From Deltaproteobacteria bacterium (lineage in GTDB: Bacteria; Desulfobacterota; Desulfuromonadia; Geobacterales; Pseudopelobacteraceae), in the NCBI GenBank assembly GCA_021781535.1, contig JAJXWO010000008.1, forward strand, positions 33,332 through 97,331: DNA of 64,000 bases, in the 5' to 3' direction. Below, piece after piece: positions 26,332 through 36,434 of this stretch (positions are counted from its first letter, which is position 1; every line of letters begins with the position of its first letter). The position numbers and the translations under genes were made by a program. Under the pieces are notes generated by a model that worked only from the letters and a program-made list of their open reading frames with translations, ran no database searches and was not told the origin of the DNA.

Positions 26332-27564
26332 ATGAAAATCCTGCATACATCGGATTGGCACATAGGACGGGCTCTGTATGGCCGCAAACGCTATGAAGAA
26401 TTCGAACAATTTCTTGACTGGCTGACCGGCTGTATAGCGGCTGAAGGAATTGAAGTTCTGCTGGTGGCTGGAGATATCTTCGACAACGGCACGCCGAGCA
26501 ACCGGGCACTGGAGCTCTATTACCGTTTTCTCTGCCGTGTGGCCGGGGCGGGATGCCGTCATGTGGTGGTAACGGCGGGCAACCACGATTCTCCTTCGCT
26601 CCTAAATGCACCCCGCGATGTGCTGCGATTCCTCAATGTTCACGTGGTCGGCTGCATGGCCGAGGATGCGGCGGATGAACTGGTGGTGCTGAACGATATC
26701 AATGGCAAGCCGGAGCTGATCGTCTGTGCCGTTCCGTATCTGCGCGACCGCGAAATCCGCCGTGCCGAAGCTGGCGAAACCTTTGAGGACAAAGGGCGCA
26801 AACTGGCTGATGGTATCCGCGACCATTACCGTGAGGTGGGCGAAGCGGCCGTTGCCAGGCGCGCCAAGCTGGTGGGGAACTTGCCTATTATCGCCATGGG
26901 GCATCTTTTCACCAGCGGCGGCCAGACCGTCGAGGGGGATGGCGTGCGGGAGCTGTACGTGGGAACCCTTGGTCAGGTCCATGCCGATATCTTTCCCGCT
27001 TGCTTCGATTATCTGGCTCTCGGGCATCTGCACGTGGCGCAGCGGGTAAGCGGCTCGGACCTCCGCCGTTATTCGGGATCGCCACTCCCGATGAGCTTCG
27101 CTGAAGCCGGGCAGTCCAAGATTGTTATTGTGCTGAATTGTGATGCAAGCGGCGTGACGGTACAGGAAATTGCTGTCCCTTGTTTTCAGCCATTGGCAAC
27201 GGTGCGAGGCGACTGGCAGCGCATCAGCGAACGTATTACTGTTTTGAAAAAGGAGTCCGCTCCGGTATGGCTGGAGGTCATCTATGACGGTGCCGAGGTC
27301 ATAGGTGATCTGCAGGATAAGCTGCGCGGGCTGATCGACGGAACGGCTCTGGAAATCCTGCGCGCCAAGAACATGCGTCTGGTGGAGCGGACGCTGAGCC
27401 GGATGGCGATGGAAGAAACCCTCGATGATCTAACTGTTGACGAGGTATTTGCCCGTTGTCTCACAGCCCATGAAGTGCCGCAGGAACAGCAGGCAGAACT
27501 GGTAGCGGCGTTTCGCGAGACCGTTGCTATGCTGCACGAAGATGCCGCGTTGGGGGAACTATGA
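26332..27564 (+). CDS. sbcD: SbcD, Mre11-like exonuclease subunit
   Basis: 410-aa metallophosphoesterase subunit of the SbcCD nuclease that opens DNA hairpins and trims double-strand ends. All metal motifs are present: DWHIG (D8, H10), AGDIFDNG, AGNHDSP and GHLHVAQ. The ATG at 26332 gives the standard N-terminus MKILHTSDWHIGR. The extension upstream has no similarity. AAAGGA lies about 11 nt before. It overlaps sbcC by 4 nt (ATGA). Confidence 0.95.
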   Translation: MKILHTSDWHIGRALYGRKRYEEFEQFLDWLTGCIAAEGIEVLLVAGDIFDNGTPSNRALELYYRFLCRVAGAGCRHVVVTAGNHDSPSLLNAPRDVLRFLNVHVVGCMAEDAADELVVLNDINGKPELIVCAVPYLRDREIRRAEAGETFEDKGRKLADGIRDHYREVGEAAVARRAKLVGNLPIIAMGHLFTSGGQTVEGDGVRELYVGTLGQVHADIFPACFDYLALGHLHVAQRVSGSDLRRYSGSPLPMSFAEAGQSKIVIVLNCDASGVTVQEIAVPCFQPLATVRGDWQRISERITVLKKESAPVWLEVIYDGAEVIGDLQDKLRGLIDGTALEILRAKNMRLVERTLSRMAMEETLDDLTVDEVFARCLTAHEVPQEQQAELVAAFRETVAMLHEDAALGEL

Positions 27565-30500
27565 AGGTTCTCCGCCTCTCTTTCAAAAATCTGAATTCCC
27601 TGGCCGGTGTCTGGGAGGTCGATTTCAAACACCCCGACTATGTCTCCAGCGGTATCTTCGCCATCACCGGTCCGACCGGCGCGGGGAAGACAACCATCCT
27701 CGACGCCATCTGTCTGGCGCTCTACGGCCAGACCCCGCGCCTCGGCAGAATCACTCAGGGCGAAAATGAAATCATGTCGCGGCAGACCGGAGAATGCTTT
27801 GCCGAGGTTGAGTTCGAAACGGCCAAGGGGCGCTTTCGCTGCCATTGGAGCCAGCACCGTTCGCGCAAGCAGGCAGACGGCCAGTTGCAGTCGCCACGGC
27901 ATGAGATCGCCGCAGCCGAGAGCGGGATGATCCTCGAATCAAAGCTGAGAGCCGTGGCCGACAAGGTTGAGGATGTCACCGGCATGGACTTCGATCGCTT
28001 CACCCGGTCGATGCTGCTGGCGCAGGGAGGCTTTGCCGCCTTCTTGCAGGCCCGTCCCGACGAGCGCGCCCCGATCCTGGAGCAGATCACCGGTACCGCT
28101 ATCTACAGCTTGATTTCCATCAAGGTTCATGAGCGCACCTCGGAAGAGCGGAAGCTGTTGGGTGAGTTGCATGCCGAGCTTGATGGCATTCAGTTGCTCT
28201 CTCCCGCAGAGGCGGAGGCTCTGCAGACTGAAAAGTCCCAATTGCAACTGGCGGAATGCGCGCTGGCCGCCGATGCACGGATTGTAGGCGAAGCCCAGTC
28301 CTGGCTGGAGCGGATTGGGGCGCTTGAAGGTGAACTCCAGCAACTCGAAGAGGCCAGGCTCGTTTTTGATATCCGTAAAGCTGCGGCTGTGCCGGAGTTG
28401 GAACAGCTGGCGGCAGCCGGTCGCGCTTTGAACCTTGGCGGCGACTATGCCCATCTCCTTTCACTGCGGGCACTGCAGGGCGTTGAACAGGGTGAACTGG
28501 CCGCCTCTGCGGCGCGGCTTCCACAGCTGCAGCTCAGTTGGCAGACGGCCTTTGAGACGTTGGCGTTGAGTGAGTCACAACTTACACTCGCACGGGTCGA
28601 ACAGGAACAAGAGGCGGAGCTGATTCGGATAACGCGTGAGCTTGACGTCAGACTTGGCGAGGCCAACAACCGGTTGGAGAACGTGACGGTTGACATCGAA
28701 AAAACCGGTCGACAGAATGGCGACTATTCCCGGGCCATAACAGCATGCGATCAGCGTATGAACGAGATAGATGGTGAGCTGCAAGCGGTCGTGGCTTTTC
28801 TCGGCAAACATCAGGCTGATGCGGCATTGAGTGAGTCGCTGACTGGGCTCGAACAGCAGCTGAAAACGCTCAAATCTCTTGATAACCAGTATTGTGACAC
28901 CACAGACTTGCTGGAGCGCCATGCCGCCCTCATAAAGACCGCCGAGCTCGCGACCAGCCGTGCCGAAAGCGTGTGGCAGGAGGTGCAGCATACCGTTACC
29001 GATGCTGAACAACGACTAGCGTCGGTACGTGCGGCACGCGAAGAGCTGCTGCAGGAACGTGATATTTCCGTATGGCGCGATGAAGCGGAAGCACTTGCTG
29101 CCCGCCTTGGTCGTCTGGGGCTGGTTCAGGAAGCGTTGGCACGGATTGGAGAGGTCACGCCGCAGCTGGCAGCGTTACTGCTGCGCGCTGAGGAACTTGA
29201 ACAAAAACATCTCTTTCTTGTACAGCAGGAGGTAACGCTGACGGGGGAGAGTGATCTGCGCGAGCAGGTTGCCCGGCAGTTGCAGGATAATGTGGTACTG
29301 CTCAACCGGGTGCGCAACCTGGAAGACGACCGTAGACAGCTTACGGACGGCGCACCGTGCCCGCTCTGCGGCTCCATTGAACACCCTTATGCCGCCGGTA
29401 ATATTCCGCGGCTGGATGATGCTCAGAAAGAGTTGGAGCTGGCTGAATCCGCCGTGAAAAGGGTGCGGGAAGATCTCTCCGCTATCAAGCTGGAACTGGT
29501 TGCCGTAACCAAAGACCTGCAACGGTCAAGTCAGGAACAGGCCGAGCTTCAGGTACGGCAGGGGCGCGATGAGGAATTCTGTAGAGCCGCTTCCGCTGAA
29601 CTGGGGCTGGATGCCGAACCGGGCGCGACGGTTGATGTGAAGACGTGGGCGGACGGTATCAGACTCATCTCGGACGAGTGCCGGGAGGAGATAATCAATC
29701 GGCGCGGTGTCATCCAGGGCGCAGAACAGCACGAGCAGGAGGAACGGCGTGCTCAGGCGACGCTTGCCACACTCAAGGAGGAGCTCGCCGAGCATGACAA
29801 GGCGCGGCTGGCCGCCCGGTTAGGGCAGGAGTCGGCGCTGGCGGAACGGACGCGCCTGGAGGGGGAATCCGCAGCACTTCGTGGTGATCGTGAGCGGGTG
29901 CTGGCCGAGGTCGGTCGAGCGGTAGCGGCATATGGCTTACAGGAGGTCGTTTCGGACAAGGCCGATGAGCTGCTGTCCGCCCTGACCGTCCGCCGCAACA
30001 ACTATGTCCAGCTGCTGCAGACCCGTGAACAGTTGGAAAAAGTGCGGGCCGATGTATCAGCTGAAAGGGAGACGCAGCGTGCTTTGTTGGCCGAAGCGGA
30101 AAAGGCGCTTGTCGATAAGGAACTGCAACTACGCGACGGAATCTCGCAGCGTGATGCAGTGGTGGAACAGCGGCTGGAACAGTACGGCGAACGCAACCCG
30201 GATGTCGAGGAAAAGCGGCTCGCCGATGCGCTCCGGCGTGCCGGCGAACAGCGCGAAGCGGCGCTGCAGGAACAGCACCGCCTTCACGCCGAACTTGGCG
30301 GGTTGAAGGGGCAGATTGAACGGCTCACGCTTGCCATTGCCCAGAGAACCCTCCAGCTCTCAGGGTTGGAGACCGGCTTCTCCCTGCGTCTGATCGAGGC
30401 CGGCTTTGTCGATGAATCGGCCTTTGTGCAGGCCTGTCTGTCGCAGGAGCGGTTCGATGTCCTCACGCAGATGGCTGACACGCTGCGCGCGGATGAAACG

Positions 30501-31259
30501 GCGCTGCAGACACGTTACCAGGATCGCACGGAGGCGTTGGCGGCTGAACGGGGTAAACATCTGACCGACAGGCCGCTTGAGCTGATCCGTGAGGAAAACG
30601 CCGCTGTTACCGGGCGCTTGAGCTCGCTTCAACAGTCACTGGGGGCGCTTCAACAACGGTTGCGGCAGTATGCCGAACAGCAACAACGCCATCAGTCCCG
30701 GCTTCAGGCGATTGAACTGCAGCAGAAAGAGTGCGACCGCTGGGAACGGCTGCACAGCCTGATCGGTTCCGGAGACGGGAAGAAATTCCGTAATTTTGCC
30801 CAAGGGTTGACGTTCGAGCTGATGGTTGCCCACGCCAACCGCCAGCTGCAGAAGATGAGTGACCGCTATATCCTGGTGCGGGACGGCGCCGAACCGCTGG
30901 AACTGAACGTCATCGACAACTACCAGGCGGGGGAGATCCGTTCCACCAAGAACCTGTCCGGCGGGGAGAGTTTTATCGCCAGCCTTGCGCTCTCCCTCGG
31001 TCTTTCCAGCATGGCGAGCCGCAACGTGCGCGTCGATTCACTCTTTCTCGACGAGGGGTTCGGCACACTCGACGAGGATGCCCTGGAAACCGCCCTGGAA
31101 ACCCTTTCCGGCCTGCAGCAGGACGGCAAACTGATCGGCATCATCTCCCATATCCCGGCGCTCAAAGAGCGCATCGGCACGCAGATCCAGGTTGAAGCCG
31201 GCAGCGCCGGACGGAGCAGCCTGAGTGGCCCGGGATGTAGGCGGATCCACGAAAAGTGA
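27561..31259 (+). CDS. sbcC: SbcC, Rad50-like ATPase subunit
   Basis: 1232-aa SMC-type ATPase partner of SbcD, longer than E. coli SbcC. The N-terminal Walker A is GPTGAGKTT (residues about 36-44). Two long coiled-coil arms flank the zinc hook CPLC at C600/C603. The C-terminal ABC signature is LSGGESF and Walker B is LFLDEGFGTLD. Together with SbcD it processes palindromes and stalled forks. It is followed 46 bp on by the MoxR ATPase gene on the same strand, so the whole block may be one operon. Confidence 0.95.
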   Translation: MKVLRLSFKNLNSLAGVWEVDFKHPDYVSSGIFAITGPTGAGKTTILDAICLALYGQTPRLGRITQGENEIMSRQTGECFAEVEFETAKGRFRCHWSQHRSRKQADGQLQSPRHEIAAAESGMILESKLRAVADKVEDVTGMDFDRFTRSMLLAQGGFAAFLQARPDERAPILEQITGTAIYSLISIKVHERTSEERKLLGELHAELDGIQLLSPAEAEALQTEKSQLQLAECALAADARIVGEAQSWLERIGALEGELQQLEEARLVFDIRKAAAVPELEQLAAAGRALNLGGDYAHLLSLRALQGVEQGELAASAARLPQLQLSWQTAFETLALSESQLTLARVEQEQEAELIRITRELDVRLGEANNRLENVTVDIEKTGRQNGDYSRAITACDQRMNEIDGELQAVVAFLGKHQADAALSESLTGLEQQLKTLKSLDNQYCDTTDLLERHAALIKTAELATSRAESVWQEVQHTVTDAEQRLASVRAAREELLQERDISVWRDEAEALAARLGRLGLVQEALARIGEVTPQLAALLLRAEELEQKHLFLVQQEVTLTGESDLREQVARQLQDNVVLLNRVRNLEDDRRQLTDGAPCPLCGSIEHPYAAGNIPRLDDAQKELELAESAVKRVREDLSAIKLELVAVTKDLQRSSQEQAELQVRQGRDEEFCRAASAELGLDAEPGATVDVKTWADGIRLISDECREEIINRRGVIQGAEQHEQEERRAQATLATLKEELAEHDKARLAARLGQESALAERTRLEGESAALRGDRERVLAEVGRAVAAYGLQEVVSDKADELLSALTVRRNNYVQLLQTREQLEKVRADVSAERETQRALLAEAEKALVDKELQLRDGISQRDAVVEQRLEQYGERNPDVEEKRLADALRRAGEQREAALQEQHRLHAELGGLKGQIERLTLAIAQRTLQLSGLETGFSLRLIEAGFVDESAFVQACLSQERFDVLTQMADTLRADETALQTRYQDRTEALAAERGKHLTDRPLELIREENAAVTGRLSSLQQSLGALQQRLRQYAEQQQRHQSRLQAIELQQKECDRWERLHSLIGSGDGKKFRNFAQGLTFELMVAHANRQLQKMSDRYILVRDGAEPLELNVIDNYQAGEIRSTKNLSGGESFIASLALSLGLSSMASRNVRVDSLFLDEGFGTLDEDALETALETLSGLQQDGKLIGIISHIPALKERIGTQIQVEAGSAGRSSLSGPGCRRIHEK

Positions 31260-31305
31260 GACACCACCGTTTAAATGAAGCGGCTAAAGAACAGGAGCTA
31301 TACCT

Positions 31306-32124
31306 ATGAATCAGATAACACTCGACGGCATCACCCTGTCACTGGCACGGCCGGTGGAACTCAACCTGCAGTGGGTCGGCCAGGAAGAGCTGCTGACACA
31401 ACTGCTGGCAGCCTGGATGGTCATCGACGAGCGGGACATCCCGTTCAATCCCCGCCTGGTGGGAAAACCGGGGGTAGGGAAGACTACGCTCGCCTATGCC
31501 GCGGCCAAGCGGCTGGAGCGGCCGGTCTACCTGTTTCAGGCCACCATGGACACCCGCCCCGAGGACCTGATCGTGACGCCGGTGATCGGGCCGGACGGCA
31601 AGATCCAGTACGCCGCTTCGTCGCTGGTGTCGGCGATGCTCACCGGCGGGGTGCTGATTCTGGACGAGGGGAACCGCATGAGTGAGAAGGCGTGGGCCTC
31701 ACTGGCGCCGCTGCTGGATGACCGCCGCTATGTGGAGTCGATCATCACCGGCCTGCGCATCCCGGCAGAGCGGGAGTTCCGCATCGTGGTCACCATGAAC
31801 GAGGACTCCTCCACCTTCGAGATCCCGGAGTATATCCATTCCCGACTGCAGCCCCAGATCTACATCGATTTTCCCGAGGCCGACGAGGAGCTGGTCATCC
31901 TGAAAGAGAACCTCCCCTTTGCCGACAGCGACGTCCTGAAGTACGTGATCGGTTTTCTCCAGCGCGCCCATGCCGAGGACGAGCTCTATTCGGTCCGGGA
32001 CGGCATCAACATCGCCCGTTATGCCCTCAAAATGTCAGCAGCAGGGGGTGGCACGCCACAGGAACTGCTGCGCCTTGCCGTAACGCGCATCCTGGGGAGT
32101 GAAGCCCTGCCGTATCTGGATTAA
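31306..32124 (+). CDS. MoxR-type AAA+ ATPase
   Basis: 272-aa AAA+ ATPase of the MoxR/AAA_5 type. Walker A is GKPGVGKT (53-60), Walker B is LILDE (D120, E121), sensor 1 is VTMNE (N165) and the arginine finger is IHSR (R180). MoxR ATPases usually remodel or activate partner proteins, often with von Willebrand A proteins. Here no vWA gene is adjacent. The next gene, 2 nt downstream, encodes the 649-aa unknown, so those two proteins probably work together. SD: AGGAG about 11 nt before the ATG. Confidence 0.85.
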   Translation: MNQITLDGITLSLARPVELNLQWVGQEELLTQLLAAWMVIDERDIPFNPRLVGKPGVGKTTLAYAAAKRLERPVYLFQATMDTRPEDLIVTPVIGPDGKIQYAASSLVSAMLTGGVLILDEGNRMSEKAWASLAPLLDDRRYVESIITGLRIPAEREFRIVVTMNEDSSTFEIPEYIHSRLQPQIYIDFPEADEELVILKENLPFADSDVLKYVIGFLQRAHAEDELYSVRDGINIARYALKMSAAGGGTPQELLRLAVTRILGSEALPYLD

Positions 32125-32126
32125 CC

Positions 32127-34076
32127 ATGCCCACACGCCTGTTTCTTGAAAAATATGGCCCGATCCATGCGCTGCCGGTGCTCCATTACCGCATGGAATT
32201 CGCCCAGCTGGTACGGATGGCCTTTACCCATGTCCGCCCCGACGTCGTGGCTATCGAACTTCCCCATACGTTGGAAGCTCCCTTTGTGAGGGCGCTGCGC
32301 CGCTTGCCGCAGATCTCGGTCATCAGCTATCAGGCCGGGTCGGAGACGGTCTATCTGCTGGTGGAACCGGCCGATCCGCTGGTGGAGGCGGCCCGGCAGG
32401 CGCTGGAGCTGGGACTCCCCCTGTATTTCGTCGATGTGGATTGTGACGGATACCCGTGTCACCATGAACAGCTCCCCGATTCCTACAGCATCTGCCGTAT
32501 CGGTCTGGAAGCGTATTACCGCGCATACCGTGACGCCTTTGCCGGGCAGACCCCCTGTCGGGAGGACCGGCTGCGCGAGCAGGGGATGGCCTATCGTCTG
32601 CAGCGCCTGGCCCAAAAGCATGAGCGAATTTTGTTCGTCTGCGGCATGGCCCACCTTGGGCGGATCAAAGAGCTGTACGCTGTACCGCAGGCGGCGCCTC
32701 TGGAGCGGGTTCGGCGCGACGGTATCACCCTCTTCAACCTGCATCCCGACTCATGCCGCGAGATCCTGGCCGAGTTTCCGTTCCTGTCGGCGGTCTATGA
32801 GCTGCGGCGCGGCCCGCTTCCCGACGAGCCGGTTGAAGACGGCTCCGGACTGCGCAAGCGCTTCCACGCCCTGGAGCTGATCAAAGGCGGCAAGGAACAA
32901 GTCTCCGAAGAACAGCTGATGGAGAACGCCATCCGCCGTGCAGCCCGCCATCTCGGCCGGGAAACGGCCTTTCTTGACCGGCAGCGCGTGATCTACCGGC
33001 TCTTCAGCGAGGCGGCGCGCCATTATCGCCAGGAGACCGGCGAGACGCTGCATATCTGGCAGAAACGGGCCTTTTTCCGCTTCGCCCGCAACTATGCCCT
33101 GCAGGGGGGGATGTTGCTGCCGGACCTCTTCCAGCTCCTGTCGGCGGCGCGCGGCTGCATCGACGACAACTTCGCCCACGCCTTCTGCCGTCTCGCCACG
33201 TCCTACCCCTGGCAGGCGGAGAGCAGCGACCTGGCCACAATCAGTATTTCGCCGGAGGAAATCTGGGGCGGCAGCCGCCGCATCCGTTTCCGTCCCCGTC
33301 AAAAACGGAGCAAGGGGCTCTCGCAGTTGGGACTGCTCAAACGGAAGCGGGAAGCGCGGCCGGGCGAATGGCTGGAAGGATTCGACGATCCTTCGGTCTG
33401 CTCATACCCTCCGGAGGATATCGCCATCGAGGAGTATGGCCGTTTTCTCAAGCGCAAGGGATGTATGCAACTCTCCGAGGAACAGAGCCGCACGGAAAAG
33501 TTCAGCAGCTCGCTGCTGGACGGGATAGATATGCGCGAAACGCTGCGCAATATTCACGAAGGGGCCATCTACGTCAGGGAGCAGCAGCGGGTCACGGGCG
33601 GGGTGGGGTGTCTGGTGGTGATCTTCGATGAGGATCGGCGCAGCGAGCGCTATCCGTACTGCATGACCTGGCAGGGGGAGCACGAGCAGGAGTCGGATAT
33701 GGCCTTCTACGCCACCGACCCGGCGGAAAATATCGTCGGACCGGGGATCTGCCGCTGCGAGTACGGCGGCTTCATGCTCTCCTATCCGCCACGCCGCGTG
33801 ATGGATGTCTGGCATGATCCGGATTACCGCAATGCGGCATCCAAGTCTGAGGTGCTGCTGCTGGCGGCTCTCGACTACTCAATCGAAAAGCATGTGGTTT
33901 ACGTGGCCGCCCGCCCGCCCCGCAGCATCTTCAAGCAGATGGCCGCCCGCCGCGACCGGAAGATCGTCTACATTCCGCTTGGTTCACTCTCTCCGCACAA
34001 ACTCAAACAGTTGCGCATACTGCATATGCTCTCGGGCAAGGACAAACGGGACAGCGCACAGGAGTATATCTGGTGA
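32127..34076 (+). CDS. Uncharacterised 649-aa protein with TraB/ChaN/EreA-like N-terminus, partner of MoxR ATPase
   Basis: No firm family assignment. The first 190 residues show a pattern seen in the TraB/ChaN/EreA (TIKI-like) hydrolase-fold group and in DUF5682-type proteins of MoxR/vWA gene sets: KYGPIHA, then VRPDVVAIELPH (E44), an aspartate strand YFVDVD, and R-x-x-x-M... ending ILFVCGMAHLGRI (H176). The remaining 450 residues are charged and helical, with a Lys/Arg-rich linker near 385-415, and match nothing recognised. No signal peptide or membrane helix is seen. It is 2 nt behind the MoxR ATPase and downstream of sbcDC. Proposed role (inference): effector or substrate-handling partner remodelled by the ATPase. 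Confidence 0.6.
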   Translation: MPTRLFLEKYGPIHALPVLHYRMEFAQLVRMAFTHVRPDVVAIELPHTLEAPFVRALRRLPQISVISYQAGSETVYLLVEPADPLVEAARQALELGLPLYFVDVDCDGYPCHHEQLPDSYSICRIGLEAYYRAYRDAFAGQTPCREDRLREQGMAYRLQRLAQKHERILFVCGMAHLGRIKELYAVPQAAPLERVRRDGITLFNLHPDSCREILAEFPFLSAVYELRRGPLPDEPVEDGSGLRKRFHALELIKGGKEQVSEEQLMENAIRRAARHLGRETAFLDRQRVIYRLFSEAARHYRQETGETLHIWQKRAFFRFARNYALQGGMLLPDLFQLLSAARGCIDDNFAHAFCRLATSYPWQAESSDLATISISPEEIWGGSRRIRFRPRQKRSKGLSQLGLLKRKREARPGEWLEGFDDPSVCSYPPEDIAIEEYGRFLKRKGCMQLSEEQSRTEKFSSSLLDGIDMRETLRNIHEGAIYVREQQRVTGGVGCLVVIFDEDRRSERYPYCMTWQGEHEQESDMAFYATDPAENIVGPGICRCEYGGFMLSYPPRRVMDVWHDPDYRNAASKSEVLLLAALDYSIEKHVVYVAARPPRSIFKQMAARRDRKIVYIPLGSLSPHKLKQLRILHMLSGKDKRDSAQEYIW

Positions 34077-34173
34077 GAGTTTACGTGGCTTTATGGTATC
34101 CGGGTTAGATTGTATGACGTTGTTTGATTTGGAGACTGCTCAATAGTATGAAGCCTGCATTGATAGATTCAAT

Positions 34174-36225
34174 TCAGAAATCATTTTGCACAAGTTTCAT
34201 GTTTTGTTGCTTTGCCTGTATGACAGAAGCAGTTGCGGTAAAAATGGCTTTCCTGTGCAGGCTGTTGTTGTTTACCTCCACACGCCCGCGTAATTCCAGG
34301 CCATTCGCACTGTCCTCGCGTATTTTCACATCCATATCTATGTGTGCCAGTTTGCCTGTATCGACGTGTTCAACCGCGAAGACGAGCGTACCGTCAGGTT
34401 CCTGAATGAATGGAACCTCTGTGGAACCCACAAATTCAACCTGGGGTGGTAGCTGGAGTCGAACGGTTAAATTACGGGCAGACAATGAACCTGCATTGAG
34501 CAGCGTTATGTGGTATCGAAGTTCTTCGCCCGGAGTGACCTTCTGTTTTGACAGTTTTGCAACAGCACGTACGAATGGTGCTGAACTTATAACAACGGCC
34601 TGTTTCTGGAAACTGATATCATCGAATCTGGTTGATACGGCTTTGATCAAAATGACGGAGCGATGGCCATCAACCATTTCTGCCGGCATTGTGAATAGAA
34701 CAGCTCCCCTGAATGTTTCACCCGCAGCGAGGCGAAGACGAGTTACATTCTTGTCAGGTTTAAGTGCACTGGTGAGAGTGGCATGGTATTCTTTGGGTGC
34801 TGTCACGGTCAGTAAAAAATCTTCGCTGCTTTTCCCTTTGTTGGAGATTTCAAACGGTACCCTGCCATTACTTTCGACGGAAACAGGCTCTGTACCTTCA
34901 TGTAGCGTGATTACGGCATTTATGTTTTCCCTGGCCTGTTTTTCAGCCAGTCTGCGTTTCGTCTCACCCGGCTCGTTTCCCTGCTTGAAGCTGCCCGGTA
35001 GGTCCTGCCCGGTCTCTATTTCAGCAGCACGATCCGTGAGGGTGACTATCGTTATCGCTCGCCGGTTCTTTGGCCTTCCCGCAATCTTGGTATTATCGGT
35101 GATTGGCCGTAATGGCCCGTAACCCACTGTGGAGATTCGGCCAGTATCGACGCCCAATTTTTCCAGGATTTTTTGTACGCTTTGCGCCCGTTGTTTCGAA
35201 AGCATCATGTTATAACTCAATTTTCCGGCTGAATCGGTATGCCCTTCAATCAGTACCGAGGCATCGGCTGACTTCTTTATGATATCTGCCAGTTGCTTGA
35301 GTTCTTTGTAGTATTTGGGCTTTATATCTGAACGGTTGATATCGAATTCAACAGTCAGCTTCCTGACTTCTTTCTTTCCGATAATCTTGTACTCCGTCCT
35401 ATCGGCCCTGACGGCCGGGGCAGCTTTGACATGTGCCGACAGAGACTGAGGTGTCGGGGAAACGGCGAGTGTGGTTAGCTGTGCCGATTTCTTCTCCTCG
35501 TCAGCTTTCCCCGTTGCAGTCGGTGTAATAGCATCGTGAGCAGGAATTGCCGAAGAATTGTTGTTTGCAGTGATGGTGGCTTTCTTCTCTTTTTTATCGG
35601 CTTCCTTCTCCTTCGGTCTGATTGCCGGTGGTACAGCTGTTTTCTTTCTTTCCTTGCCGAAGTAATAGCTTAAACCGATACCGACTTCAAAATTGTTGCG
35701 GGTACTGTCGTTGTTAGAGATAAGAAGGTGTCGTACATCCGCTCTTACCGCCAGATAATCCTCCAGAAAATATTTCACGCCCGCGCCATAATTTAATAGC
35801 GGGCTTGTCTCGGTGTGGGAATCAGAGTCAATAACAATTCCACCGATGCCGACCGCGAAAAAAGGCACCCATTTTTTACGCAGGATAAAAGGATATATGG
35901 CGTCAAGCCGGAAGAGATACCCAGGAGTATTGCGTGCATCCGTATTCGACGTGGTAGTGAAATAGTTAAGCGTTCCTTCCACTCCCAGACTGTCCGCCAA
36001 CGAATGCTCAATTATGTCATAGCCGATTTTAATGCCATACAATTGAGTTGCGTCTCGCTGCTCAGAACCGGCAAAAAAATACCCGCCTATGGTTGGAGTA
36101 AGAGAGAAACCACCCAAAGTGGCAGGTATGAGTTTCGATCCGCGTGTTGAAGCAGCAGAAACGGGGGGAGAAGTTACGACGGATACAATAAGGGTAAATA
36201 TGAGAGCAAAGACAGTTTTTGCCAC
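34174..36225 (-). CDS. OmpA-like outer-membrane protein with extra C-terminal domains
   Basis: 683 aa, read from GTG 36225, which has GGAG 6 nt upstream and starts MAKTVFALIFTLIVSV, a signal peptide with cleavage near VSA-A. Residues about 25-195 are an eight-strand-type OmpA barrel (repeated aromatic/Gly strands ending LSYYFG). A Lys/Glu/Ala/Thr-rich linker to about 300 follows, then an OmpA-C peptidoglycan-binding domain (FDINRSDIKP ... GHTDSAG ... NRRA; about 305-405). A roughly 250-residue Ig-like region comes last, with 'LLNAGSLSARNLTVRLQLPPQVEFVG', resembling DUF11-type surface repeats. Placing extra beta domains after the peptidoglycan-binding domain is unusual. It is convergent with the 649-aa gene. 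Confidence 0.85.
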   Translation of the reverse strand: MAKTVFALIFTLIVSVVTSPPVSAASTRGSKLIPATLGGFSLTPTIGGYFFAGSEQRDATQLYGIKIGYDIIEHSLADSLGVEGTLNYFTTTSNTDARNTPGYLFRLDAIYPFILRKKWVPFFAVGIGGIVIDSDSHTETSPLLNYGAGVKYFLEDYLAVRADVRHLLISNNDSTRNNFEVGIGLSYYFGKERKKTAVPPAIRPKEKEADKKEKKATITANNNSSAIPAHDAITPTATGKADEEKKSAQLTTLAVSPTPQSLSAHVKAAPAVRADRTEYKIIGKKEVRKLTVEFDINRSDIKPKYYKELKQLADIIKKSADASVLIEGHTDSAGKLSYNMMLSKQRAQSVQKILEKLGVDTGRISTVGYGPLRPITDNTKIAGRPKNRRAITIVTLTDRAAEIETGQDLPGSFKQGNEPGETKRRLAEKQARENINAVITLHEGTEPVSVESNGRVPFEISNKGKSSEDFLLTVTAPKEYHATLTSALKPDKNVTRLRLAAGETFRGAVLFTMPAEMVDGHRSVILIKAVSTRFDDISFQKQAVVISSAPFVRAVAKLSKQKVTPGEELRYHITLLNAGSLSARNLTVRLQLPPQVEFVGSTEVPFIQEPDGTLVFAVEHVDTGKLAHIDMDVKIREDSANGLELRGRVEVNNNSLHRKAIFTATASVIQAKQQNMKLVQNDF

Positions 36226-36434
36226 GTGCTTCTCCAAGCATGCTCAATTTTTTGCGATCATATAACAACCGTGTGGTGACTTCAACTTTAAACACTCTTC
36301 ACATTGGTAAATCGGGGTGCTCTCCATTTATTTGATTGCACAGGCTGAAGAGTCACTATATTTTATCGCTTCGCGAGCAATGTTATGTATGAAATTCGAT
36401 ATATTTGCTCGACTTCAAGTCAGGAGTTAATAAA

